From Pseudobdellovibrionaceae bacterium (lineage in GTDB: Bacteria; Bdellovibrionota; FAC87; UBA2466; JACKAF01), in contig JACKAF010000002.1 of NCBI GenBank assembly GCA_020635235.1, forward strand, positions 434,001-498,000: a DNA stretch of 64,000 bases, written 5' to 3'. Below, piece by piece: positions 9,082 to 16,975 of this stretch (within the stretch, counting starts at the first letter, position 1; each line of letters begins with the position of its first letter). The notes beneath the pieces were generated by a model that was given only the letters and a program-made list of their open reading frames with translations, made no database searches and was not told the origin of the DNA. The translations under genes were made by a program, and so were the position numbers.

Positions 9082-12000
9082 CTATCGTTCAACCTTATCA
9101 AGCCGCCGTACCATGATGTGGGTATCCCGATTGCAACCCGTGGGTCCCCAGTAGTTAAAATGGTAAGTGAATTGGGCGTACCCACCGAGCATGAGATTTG
9201 GCTTCAAGTGCACTCTTGTGAGCGAATTGTGTCCCCCCGCCCGTCGCTTCTTTCGAAGCGGCGATTTAGGCGCGGAGTAGGTCCGTTCAGGAGAGTGGTA
9301 AATGATGCAGACTCCTTTGGGAATTCGCGCACTGACGCAGGCTCTCGTTACAACGACCCCGTTGTCGTTGTGAACTTCGACCCAGTCATTGTCCGCAATC
9401 CCTAGAGTGGTGGCATCCGTTTCACTAAGCCAAAATGGTTCACCACCACGAGAAAGAGTTAACATTCGAATCGTATCGCCGTAGGTGGAGTGAATATGCC
9501 ATTTCCCGTGAGGAGTGAGGTAGTTGAGCCTAAGTGAAGGCACTTCTCCCTCCGGGCTAGTTTGCGGTGTCGCATCGAGATCCCCGTACACGTCCACGGC
9601 AGGTCTGGGCTTGTAAGTCGGCAAGTGCTCGCCGAAAGCGCGGTAACCTTCGTGGTCCAGGTAAAGACTCTGGCGTCCGGTGAGAGTCCGCCAAGGCACC
9701 TGGCGTTCCACGTTATAGGTGAATGCGGAGTAGGTTCGACCATTCGCGACGATTCCTGACCAGCAAGGACTTGAGAGTAGGCGCTTGGGTGCCGCCAACA
9801 GATCCTTAAACTGCATCCGAACGCTTCGACTTCCTTCAGCCAGGTCGGTGAGCTTTTGGCCTGTCTTCGTTTCCATTCCTTTATAAGCACGGAAGGCAAG
9901 TTCACCGTTCGTCTCGGGGGCTAACCAAAGAACGGCATTGCACGCATCCATCGCGTCCAGGAGCGAAGGATATTTCTCGCCACCCCACTCCACGGTGTGC
10001 CACTTCGGTGAAAGCATCTCTTCATAGAAGTCCGCGCAGTCGTAGGAGACTCCATGAGCCCCCAATCCTTTTTTGACCAAGGGTCCTAACGAAATAAACT
10101 TATTGTAGAGATTTTTGTAATCCCGCTCGACAATCGCGAGCTTGTACATCGTCTTCCCAGGAACTGGATCGCACTCTCCTTTGGCCCAGTCCTGGATTTT
10201 TGGTTGAGATAATTCGTCGATAGTGTCGTGTTGCAGCGGTACGGTAATGATGTCTTTAACGGGATCGGGAAGGTGTTTTTCGGCGAGTTCGGCGGTCTTC
10301 TTGGTTATTTCCCGGAAAATGTCCCAATCCGGTTTCGATTCCCACACCGGCGCTATCGCCGCCGATAGCGGATGAATATAGGAATGCATGTCGGTGGAAT
10401 TAAGATCAGTCTTTTCGTACCACGACGCCGCCGGGAGAATAATGTCTGAGTAGAGGGCCGAGGTATCCATACGGAAGTTGAGATCCACGATCAGATCCAT
10501 CTTTCCGGTAGGCGCCGTCTCATGCCACTTCACTTCGTTCACGTGCCCTGCGCCCATCTCCTTGGCGATTTGGTTATGATGAGTTCCGAGGTAATGATGC
10601 AGAAAAAACTCATGCCCTTTGGCACTCGACATGAGAGCGTTCCCGCGCCAGATGTACCAAAGTCTTGGAAAGCTCTCGGGAGCATCAATGTCTTCGATGG
10701 CAGGCGTGATCTTACGCGAAGTGATTTGGTCCAGTATCCACTTCTTTATTTCATCATCTGTCTTCGCCCCTGCTTCCTGAGCCTTGCGACACAGATCGAG
10801 GGGGTTGTCTTTAAACTGCGGGAAAAAAGGCAGCCAACCGCAACGTACCGCCTTGGCATTTAGATCGGCGCTATGACCTTTAGTGATCGGATGTTCCCCG
10901 GGTGAAGCGTTGATTTCGTCGTACGGTCTCTCATAGCGCCATTGGTCGGAATGCATGTAATGCCAACTCGGGGCGTTCTGCACTCGAACTCCCGGCATCC
11001 AATCTCTTCCCAGCGCAATCGCCGACCACGATGCCATGGGGGCAAGCTTTTCCTGGCCCACATAGTGATTGAGTCCGCCGCCGTTTCTTCCCACACATCC
11101 AGTAAAAATGAGCGCGTTGATCCCAGCTCGATAAAGAAGATTCGCGTGGTACCAGTGATTCACACCGGCTCCGATAATGATGCTACATTTGCCCCGCGTT
11201 TTATCCGCGGTGGTTGCCCACTCCCGGGAAAACTGGATAACCGTTTCTTTCGAGATGCCTGAGATTGACTCTTGCCACGCTGGCGTGAACGGACAGTCAG
11301 CGTCGTCGTAAGAGGTGGGGTAATTGCCTTCCAATCCTCGGTTCACTCCGTACTGAGCCATCAAAAGATCGTATACCGTCGCCACGGGTACCCGACCTTT
11401 TTGAGTTTCGATAAATTTAACGGGAACGCCGCGCTTGCGTTTCTCCTCTGAAACAAAATCATCGAAGGAGACTTGGAAAACTTCGTCGGATTTATTGAGC
11501 AGGGTAAGCGCTGGTTCGATGGGAGAACCATCGATGCCGTCTTTAAGCTCAAGGTTCCATTTGCCAGTCTCTTTTTGCCAGCGATGGCCAATACTTCCCA
11601 TTGGCATTTTGGGAGATTGAGTAGTTGCGTCCCACATGAGGAACTTCCAATCGCCCTTTTCCTCCTTCGCATACTTTTCGGTCCGATCGGCGCGTAGGAA
11701 AGTTCCGGGAACGTAGGAGTCGCCCTTCTTTTCAAGTTCTACGAGAAAAGGGCTATCGGAAAACCGTTTCACGTAGTCAAGAAAGTACGCGCTCGGCTTG
11801 TCGTGATGAAACTCTTTCAAGATGACGTGATTCACTGCCATCCAAAAGGCGCCGTCCTGTCCCGGGTTTACCGGGACCCATTGATCTCCAAATTTAGCGA
11901 CCTGATTAAAGTCGGGCGCAAACACCACCACTTTCGTTCCGTTGTGCCGACTTTCGACCATGAAATGGCAGTCCGGCGTGCGAGTCATATTGAGGTTTGC

Positions 12001-12711
12001 CCCCATGATCGCCGTGAATTTCGAGTGATACCAGTCGGCAGATTCCGCAACGTCGGTCTGTTCTCCCCAAGTTTCGGGAGAGGCACTGGGAAGATCGCAG
12101 TACCAGTCATAAAAGCTTAAATTTACTCCCCCTAAAAGTTGAAGAAACCGCGAGCCTCCTCCATAGGACAGCATCGACATTGCCGGAATCGGTGAAAACC
12201 CAGTAATGCGATCCGGGCCGTGATCTTTGATCGTGGCGATGTTGGCTGCCGCAATAATCTCCATCGATTGATCCCAGGTGGTGCGGCGAAGCCCTCCCTT
12301 TCCGCGTGACCGCTGGTAGCGCGAACGCAGTTCCGGGGTTTTTTGGATATATCGCCAAGCTTCTACGGGGTCGGAGTATTTCTTTTTGGCCTCTGCCCAA
12401 ATATCGAGAAGAGAGCCGCGAATATAAGGGTATTTCACTCGGATGGGGCTATAGAGATACCAACTGAACGAGATGCCGCGCTGGCAGCCTCGTGGTTCAT
12501 ACGCTGGGATCTTCTTATCGATAATGGGATAGTCGAGGGCCTGCATCTCCCAGGTCACGATGCCGTCCTTGACGGCTATTTGCCACGAGCAACCGCCAGT
12601 GCAATTCACACCGTGAGTGGAGCGGACCACTTTATCGTGCTGAAATCGATTTCGATAGAACTCCTCCCACTGTCGTGTTTTCGGAGAGATGATGTCTTCA
12701 ATCCAACTCAT
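9082..12711 (-). CDS. narG: NarG, catalytic molybdopterin (alpha) subunit of respiratory nitrate reductase
   Basis: I take the ATG at 12711 (MSWIEDIISPKTRQW), which overlaps the narC stop as ATGA; a longer frame to 12762 would run into narC. The 1209-residue product has the FS0 cluster ligands H33, C37, C41 and C76 (STHGVNCTGGC, EPRGCQRG). The YDWYC segment at 201-205 contains the aspartate (D202) that binds molybdenum in NarG. There is no Tat signal, so the active site should face the cytoplasm. It reduces nitrate to nitrite. The extent of the motifs separates it from periplasmic Nap-type enzymes. Confidence 0.95.
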   Translation of the reverse strand: MSWIEDIISPKTRQWEEFYRNRFQHDKVVRSTHGVNCTGGCSWQIAVKDGIVTWEMQALDYPIIDKKIPAYEPRGCQRGISFSWYLYSPIRVKYPYIRGSLLDIWAEAKKKYSDPVEAWRYIQKTPELRSRYQRSRGKGGLRRTTWDQSMEIIAAANIATIKDHGPDRITGFSPIPAMSMLSYGGGSRFLQLLGGVNLSFYDWYCDLPSASPETWGEQTDVAESADWYHSKFTAIMGANLNMTRTPDCHFMVESRHNGTKVVVFAPDFNQVAKFGDQWVPVNPGQDGAFWMAVNHVILKEFHHDKPSAYFLDYVKRFSDSPFLVELEKKGDSYVPGTFLRADRTEKYAKEEKGDWKFLMWDATTQSPKMPMGSIGHRWQKETGKWNLELKDGIDGSPIEPALTLLNKSDEVFQVSFDDFVSEEKRKRGVPVKFIETQKGRVPVATVYDLLMAQYGVNRGLEGNYPTSYDDADCPFTPAWQESISGISKETVIQFSREWATTADKTRGKCSIIIGAGVNHWYHANLLYRAGINALIFTGCVGRNGGGLNHYVGQEKLAPMASWSAIALGRDWMPGVRVQNAPSWHYMHSDQWRYERPYDEINASPGEHPITKGHSADLNAKAVRCGWLPFFPQFKDNPLDLCRKAQEAGAKTDDEIKKWILDQITSRKITPAIEDIDAPESFPRLWYIWRGNALMSSAKGHEFFLHHYLGTHHNQIAKEMGAGHVNEVKWHETAPTGKMDLIVDLNFRMDTSALYSDIILPAASWYEKTDLNSTDMHSYIHPLSAAIAPVWESKPDWDIFREITKKTAELAEKHLPDPVKDIITVPLQHDTIDELSQPKIQDWAKGECDPVPGKTMYKLAIVERDYKNLYNKFISLGPLVKKGLGAHGVSYDCADFYEEMLSPKWHTVEWGGEKYPSLLDAMDACNAVLWLAPETNGELAFRAYKGMETKTGQKLTDLAEGSRSVRMQFKDLLAAPKRLLSSPCWSGIVANGRTYSAFTYNVERQVPWRTLTGRQSLYLDHEGYRAFGEHLPTYKPRPAVDVYGDLDATPQTSPEGEVPSLRLNYLTPHGKWHIHSTYGDTIRMLTLSRGGEPFWLSETDATTLGIADNDWVEVHNDNGVVVTRACVSARIPKGVCIIYHSPERTYSAPKSPLRKKRRAGGHNSLTRVHLKPNLMLGGYAQFTYHFNYWGPTGCNRDTHIMVRRLDKVER

Positions 12712-13544
12712 GACTTTCCTCCAGCAGTGGGTCGGCTCGATTTTCGTCGTCGGCTTCTCCATGAGAAATCGATGACTCCAAGGCCCACGAAGAGGCCTAG
12801 GATTCCAAGGAACAGGAATTTCTTCTGATAGCCGGCAGTGACGGGGCCCGTTTTATCAACTGAATAGAGAAAGGCCTTTATCTGAAACACTTCGTCGTTC
12901 GTTAGTGGCTTTGCCGCGTAGATCTCCGCCATGGTTGGGAAGGTGATTTTAGTAAGCACCTTTGAAAGCCCAGTATCGTTGTAGTTTGAGTACGCTTGAG
13001 TGAGATCGGGGCCAAGGCTCCCTCCGCCGAGGTATTGGAGTTGTCCGGCCGTATGGCACGAGACACACGAAGGCCCGCCCTTTGAAAGCCTCATGGATCC
13101 GGAGAAGAGGTTTTTTCCCAATTCTACGTCGTTCGGAGTTGCTTTGAGGGCTGACTTGTTTTCACTTGTTTTTGTGGGGGCCCCACCCGCCTTGATAAAT
13201 TCAAGAAGCTGCAAGACCTCAGCTTCGGCCAGATCATTATCCGGCATTTTCTTTTGCCGGAACTTGTTAAAAAGTTCTACGGCTACGGGATCGCCACTTT
13301 GAATAATCGTCTGGGACTCCTGAATGAAGCGAATCAGCCACTTCGAATCCCGTCGCTCGGTGACGCCTTTCAGGTCGGGACCTACGTCATCGCCCCCTCC
13401 AATACTGTGACAGCTGCTACATTTTTTCTCGAAAGTTTCGGCGGCATCAAACGCGAAGCTCCACGAACTCGCTACGGTCGAAGCCACCAACACCAACCTC
13501 GCGAACCTGAAACATCTTCCAAAGGTGAGGGATTCTCGATTCAT
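12708..13544 (-). CDS. narC: Membrane-anchored dihaem cytochrome c, NarC-like, first gene of the nar operon
   Basis: This 278-residue protein has an N-terminal signal, two haem motifs (CSSCH at 42-46 and CVSCH at 160-164) and a C-terminal membrane helix near residues 243-262 followed by basic residues. A dihaem cytochrome heads the nar operon in Thermus thermophilus (narC), and this gene has the same position and haem number. I infer a role in passing electrons between the quinol system and cytochrome c partners. It overlaps narG as ATGA. The symbol is given by analogy; sequence similarity could not be tested here. Confidence 0.75.
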   Translation of the reverse strand: MNRESLTFGRCFRFARLVLVASTVASSWSFAFDAAETFEKKCSSCHSIGGGDDVGPDLKGVTERRDSKWLIRFIQESQTIIQSGDPVAVELFNKFRQKKMPDNDLAEAEVLQLLEFIKAGGAPTKTSENKSALKATPNDVELGKNLFSGSMRLSKGGPSCVSCHTAGQLQYLGGGSLGPDLTQAYSNYNDTGLSKVLTKITFPTMAEIYAAKPLTNDEVFQIKAFLYSVDKTGPVTAGYQKKFLFLGILGLFVGLGVIDFSWRSRRRKSSRPTAGGKS

Positions 13545-13600
13545 GCTTTTATGTTAGGTGGGCGAAAAGGGAACGGTAATGACGCTTTTCAAGCAGAACC

Positions 13601-13614
13601 TTGATTTTTATCAA
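13601..13614. promoter_or_regulatory. Perfect FNR-type box upstream of narC
   Basis: The sequence TTGAT-TTTT-ATCAA is an exact match to the FNR/DNR consensus TTGAT-N4-ATCAA. It lies 57 bases upstream of the narC ATG. A class II site centred at -41.5 would put the transcription start near 13566, leaving a leader of about 20 bases. It probably controls the whole nar-act operon. Confidence 0.8.
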
Positions 13615-13636
13615 GGGGCTGTCTGGCTCAAGGGGC

Positions 13637-13987
13637 TTACTTTGGGGGCAGAAGTTTTAAGATTTCGCTCTTTGGCAGGTAGCAGAGTTCAGCCGAGGTA
13701 ACAGCCTTTGCGGAATAGTCGTACGTGTCCCCGGTCACGAGATAGTCCATCCCGATGATGGGCTGGGATTCCGCGGAAATTGTTTTCTTAAATGAAGGGT
13801 CATCCGCTTTTGCCAGCGCAATAGTGCCTTTGCACAGGAGATAGGCGCCCAGCGCTTTGTGATTCTCATAAAAAAGGTACTGGTCCGGCTGATAGGACAA
13901 GATCTGTCCCCGGTCGATCAGTTCATCCCAGTGCTTTTTGATTGCGGAAATGAGCTCGGAGTTCTTCTCAGGTAATTTCCCCATCAT
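13637..13987 (-). CDS. Stand-alone cyclic-nucleotide-binding-type domain protein without HTH
   Basis: The frame encodes about 116 residues from the tandem ATG-ATG at 13987. Upstream in-frame starts exist at 14032 (TTG) and 14029 (ATG), but these leave almost no leader after the FNR-type box at 14041-14054. The protein has the beta-barrel pattern of a CRP/FNR sensor domain (LSYQPDQYLFYENHKALGAYLL, split here as LSYQPDQYLF and YENHKALGAYLL) and ends at LLPPK before any DNA-binding helix-turn-helix. It lies between narC and a complete CRP/FNR regulator. It could be a partner or decoy subunit for that regulator, or a decayed paralogue. No function is assigned. Confidence 0.65.
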   Translation of the reverse strand: MMGKLPEKNSELISAIKKHWDELIDRGQILSYQPDQYLFYENHKALGAYLLCKGTIALAKADDPSFKKTISAESQPIIGMDYLVTGDTYDYSAKAVTSAELCYLPKSEILKLLPPK

Positions 13988-14040
13988 CTGTAGATAGCAT
14001 CTTCCGCCACAGATACAGATGCGGGCCATCAAACAAAGAA

Positions 14041-14054
14041 TTGATTTTTGTCAA
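14041..14054. promoter_or_regulatory. Near-perfect FNR-type box upstream of the stand-alone sensor-domain gene
   Basis: TTGAT-TTTT-GTCAA differs from the consensus TTGAT-N4-ATCAA by one base. It lies between the CRP/FNR gene and the small sensor-domain gene, which reads leftward from it. It shows that this small gene has its own anaerobic control and is not merely the tail of the regulator gene. Confidence 0.65.
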
Positions 14055-14060
14055 GGCCGG

Positions 14061-14774
14061 CTAGGCCATCTGGCTCTGTGTGATGGCAAGAAGCTTGTCT
14101 GGTTTGAGGATCTTGATCTCTTTGGCCACGAGATCAATGTAGCCGTCGTTCTTGAATTCAGAAAGATAGCGCACCGCGCTTTCGAGTACGGTTCCCGCAA
14201 GCGTTGCAATGTCCTCCCGTTTGAGAGGGGTCTTTATCTCGATCGTGCCGTCAGAGTTCTTCCGACCATACTTTTCCGCTAGAATTAGCAAGGTTTCGGC
14301 CACCCGCTCCCGGACGGATTTTTGCGAATAACTGCAGATGGTATTTTCTTGGGATCGCACCTCATGACAAACTGTTTCCAGCATATTTCGAGCGAGCTTT
14401 GGTGAGTGGTCCAAGAGTTCAAAAAAAGCGCTTTTGTCCAAGAAGCAAATCTCGGCGTCCTCAAGAACCTCGGCAGTAAGGCTGTATTTGTCGGAGGTCA
14501 AAAGGGACTTGAAACCCATCGCCTCCCCTTCTTGGACCAAGCGAACCACTTGTTCCTTGCCCTGCGCGCTTGTTCTGTAAAGCTTGAGTTTGCCTTTCCT
14601 GACGCAATGCACCCCGTACGGTACGTTACCTTCGTAGAAGATGACCTGCTTTTTCTTGTACCGGTTCGTTGTCTTGCACCGACTAATTAGGGCAAGCTCA
14701 TCCGGCTTAAGGTCGGCAAAGATCCCTTCTGATCTCTCCGGACATGACTCGCAACCCTGTTCATTCGTGTGCAT
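14061..14774 (-). CDS. CRP/FNR-family transcriptional regulator
   Basis: The 237-residue protein has a cNMP-type sensor domain (about 20-130), a dimer helix and a C-terminal winged helix-turn-helix with LKREDIATLAGTVLESAVRYL. In the recognition helix the E and R of the ESAVR motif match the residues with which FNR/DNR-type proteins read TTGAT half-sites, in line with the boxes nearby. The N-terminus has CESC at 8-11, with further cysteines at 33 and 57. This could hold a cluster, but it is not the spacing of E. coli FNR, so the oxygen- or NO-sensing mode is open. It probably activates narC-narGHJI-act. Confidence 0.85.
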   Translation of the reverse strand: MHTNEQGCESCPERSEGIFADLKPDELALISRCKTTNRYKKKQVIFYEGNVPYGVHCVRKGKLKLYRTSAQGKEQVVRLVQEGEAMGFKSLLTSDKYSLTAEVLEDAEICFLDKSAFFELLDHSPKLARNMLETVCHEVRSQENTICSYSQKSVRERVAETLLILAEKYGRKNSDGTIEIKTPLKREDIATLAGTVLESAVRYLSEFKNDGYIDLVAKEIKILKPDKLLAITQSQMA

Positions 14775-14852
14775 TTCTAGGAAAATCCCTTTAAGCCACC
14801 ATTAACATCTCCCGGTTGTCGCCTGTCAATAAAAGAAGAAAATTCTTAGGTT

Positions 14853-15467
14853 CTAATGGGTTTGCGTGCGAAGTCTGGTCCAAAAATGGTCCCATTTTGA
14901 CGCCTGCCCGAGTGGGTTAAGGTACGGATAATTGCGGTTTATCAAGCGGTGCGCTTTTCTCGTGACGCATCCCCGACATCTTGGGAAGAGGTCGGAGCTA
15001 GGCGTCTGGAAGGGTGGGTCCCCGTTGTAGTGCTGAACCCGCCCGAGTAGTTCGCTTGTGGCTCCCGAAATCGATTCGCCGGAAACTCGAATTTGAAGGT
15101 GCCCATCTGGGCTGTGGAGAACCAGCGTGGCCTCAAAAATCTCCTTCCCGCCCGCGATGCAACAGCAGGCGGTTGGTTTGTGCTCGGGGAAAGCCTGGCA
15201 TATGGCTGCGGCAAGCTCGTTGCGAAACTGCTCCTCGAATTTTGGGTCGCTCTCCAAACCCCGCACGGAGAGGCAATTCTTACGATAGGCCCGTAAGGGA
15301 AACAAACTTTCAAGAATCTCTCGTCGAATAAGGATGAGAAGTGTGGCGAGCGATAGAATGATCGATAAGGCCAGGTTTAGGCCGAGCGCAAAGATGACGC
15401 TTGCCGCGGCGACTACCACTCCTATTCGCCAAGATAACCCCATGGAATTCTTGTCTGCCTTTGTCAC
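14853..15467 (-). CDS. Two-helix membrane protein of unknown function in the nitrate respiration locus
   Basis: The frame opens with a GTG at 15467 (MTKADKNSMGLSW); an ATG at 15443 is an alternative start, and neither has a clear ribosome site. Residues about 12-50 form a hydrophobic hairpin. The rest is soluble and probably cytoplasmic, with two cysteine groups (ACCCIAGG and CRGC) that could bind a metal or cluster. I do not recognise the family. A FNR-like box lies just upstream at 15480-15493, so it may be co-regulated with the nar genes. Confidence 0.6.
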   Translation of the reverse strand: MTKADKNSMGLSWRIGVVVAAASVIFALGLNLALSIILSLATLLILIRREILESLFPLRAYRKNCLSVRGLESDPKFEEQFRNELAAAICQAFPEHKPTACCCIAGGKEIFEATLVLHSPDGHLQIRVSGESISGATSELLGRVQHYNGDPPFQTPSSDLFPRCRGCVTRKAHRLINRNYPYLNPLGQASKWDHFWTRLRTQTH

Positions 15468-15479
15468 TAGGCGAGCAAG

Positions 15480-15493
15480 ATGATGTTTATCAA
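15480..15493. promoter_or_regulatory. FNR-like box between the membrane protein gene and the PAS kinase gene
   Basis: ATGAT-GTTT-ATCAA matches the FNR/DNR consensus except at the first base. It could serve the leftward membrane protein gene (start 15467 or 15443) or the rightward kinase gene (start 15654). With a class II geometry toward the right, transcription would begin near 15528. Confidence 0.5.
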
Positions 15494-15653
15494 TAAACTC
15501 CGTCCAGGATGTCCCCCCTGCGGGCTAATTTGTCTCAAAGTCACATACCCCAGCGTAGCGCCGCTAGGCTGAATTCGGTGGCACTGGCGTTGCACATCAA
15601 TATGGGGTGGAAAAACATATTTTCAACCTACCCCGATCAAAACGGCGTTTTCT

Positions 15654-16754
15654 ATGCCTTCACCACTCCAACTAGATGAGAGCGGAGTCCTCTACCAGTG
15701 CATTGAGAATTCGAATGATGCCGTCATGCTGACGGATGTGCGCGGAAACATATTCTACGTCAACAAAGCATGGATCCGACTTTTTGGGTTTGCGAAGGAG
15801 GAAGCCCTGGGAAAGACCCCAAGAATCCTTCGTTCGAAGTACCAAGAAGAAGACTTCTACAAAAACATGTGGACCGAAATCCTCGATCCGCAAAAGGGCT
15901 TCTGGAAGGGCGAATTGATCAATCGTTCGAAGGACGGAAAAGAAATACCAATGCTGCTCACCATTGCGCCGTTCAAGGACCCTCGTGGCGCCCTAGCCGG
16001 GTACATGGGAATCGCTATCGATCTCACTGAGAAAAAACTTCGCGAACTCGAGCTGATGCGAAAAGACCGACTGGCAACGATTGGCGTGCTGGCCGCTGGT
16101 CTTGCTCACGAAACCGGAACGCCACTCGGAACTGTGAGAGGCAGAGCTGAGTTGGTGTTGGGCAGTTTAGACGCCGATTCTCCGATACGCGAGGATCTCA
16201 AGACTATCATCGCTCAGGTAGACCGTCTTGCCGAAATCACTCGTTCATTACTCGCGCTGGCGATAAAGAGCAACTACGACACCTCGGGCACGACGTTTGT
16301 GAAAGAGGTTCTCGATAACGTTTACAATATGATCAGGGATAAACTTGAAACGCGTAAGATTGCAATGAAAATGCAAGTTAGCGAGGATACTAAAGTCACA
16401 GCCCCTTCGGATTATCTTGGCCAAGTTGTCCTAAACTTACTGACGAACTCTCTCCATGCGATCGAAACAGCGATCGCGAAAGGTCGCACGGACGGTCACA
16501 CAATCGATGTCTCAAGAAAAGATCGAGAGACCCATTGGGAAGTCAGCGTTCAGGACACCGGCTGTGGGATCACGGATAAGCAAATGCATGACCTCTTTCG
16601 CCCGTTCTTCACCACCAAAGAGGTAGGCGAGGGAAAGGGGCTAGGCTTGGCGATTGCGCACCAAATGATTCACTCCTGGGGAGGCTCCATACATGTTGAA
16701 AGCAAAGTTGGTCAGGGTACCACGGTGACTATTGTGCTACCGAAAGCGAAATAG
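15654..16754 (+). CDS. PAS-domain sensor histidine kinase (soluble, orphan)
   Basis: The 366-residue protein has no membrane segment. A PAS domain with its C-terminal cap covers about 10-128 (NAVMLTDVRGNIFYVN-like pattern, then GYMGIAIDLTEKK). The kinase core has the H-box LAAGLAHETGTPLG (H152), the N-box NLLTNSLHAI (N265), DTGCGI and GKGLGLAIAH. The glycine-rich, short H-box and cytoplasmic PAS resemble NtrB-type kinases that pair with sigma54 response regulators. No response regulator is adjacent on this strand; the divergent operon ending at 16976 contains one (19776-21149), which is a possible partner. The signal may be redox or nitrogen oxides, by context only. Confidence 0.85.
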   Translation: MPSPLQLDESGVLYQCIENSNDAVMLTDVRGNIFYVNKAWIRLFGFAKEEALGKTPRILRSKYQEEDFYKNMWTEILDPQKGFWKGELINRSKDGKEIPMLLTIAPFKDPRGALAGYMGIAIDLTEKKLRELELMRKDRLATIGVLAAGLAHETGTPLGTVRGRAELVLGSLDADSPIREDLKTIIAQVDRLAEITRSLLALAIKSNYDTSGTTFVKEVLDNVYNMIRDKLETRKIAMKMQVSEDTKVTAPSDYLGQVVLNLLTNSLHAIETAIAKGRTDGHTIDVSRKDRETHWEVSVQDTGCGITDKQMHDLFRPFFTTKEVGEGKGLGLAIAHQMIHSWGGSIHVESKVGQGTTVTIVLPKAK

Positions 16755-16975
16755 ATACCCGCACAGAACCTCAGGCTGAGTTGACCTCGATGAAGATCTA
16801 CGAATTAGGCAATCCGGGATCCTCAACTTCTGTTCCTTGAATTTATTGATGGGCAACGGCCGTCTTGAGACCGACCGAATAGAAACGCCCTGAAGGGCGC
16901 CCTGCGGCAAATTGCACTTTCGGCGGCGCGATAAGCCTCTTTTTGTTAACTCACGTGATTTACATTTGAACAGCC

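Noticed and set aside
11361..11735. Minus-strand frame of 124 codons inside narG
   Set aside because: It is a shadow in another frame of narG, with no ribosome site and no family.
16886..16899. Terminator between the PAS kinase and the hybrid kinase (CGCCCT-GA-AGGGCG)
   Set aside because: The loop is only two bases and no T-run follows directly; a T-rich stretch comes 40 bases later. Kept only as a note on the 221-base gap between convergent genes, where I see nothing else.
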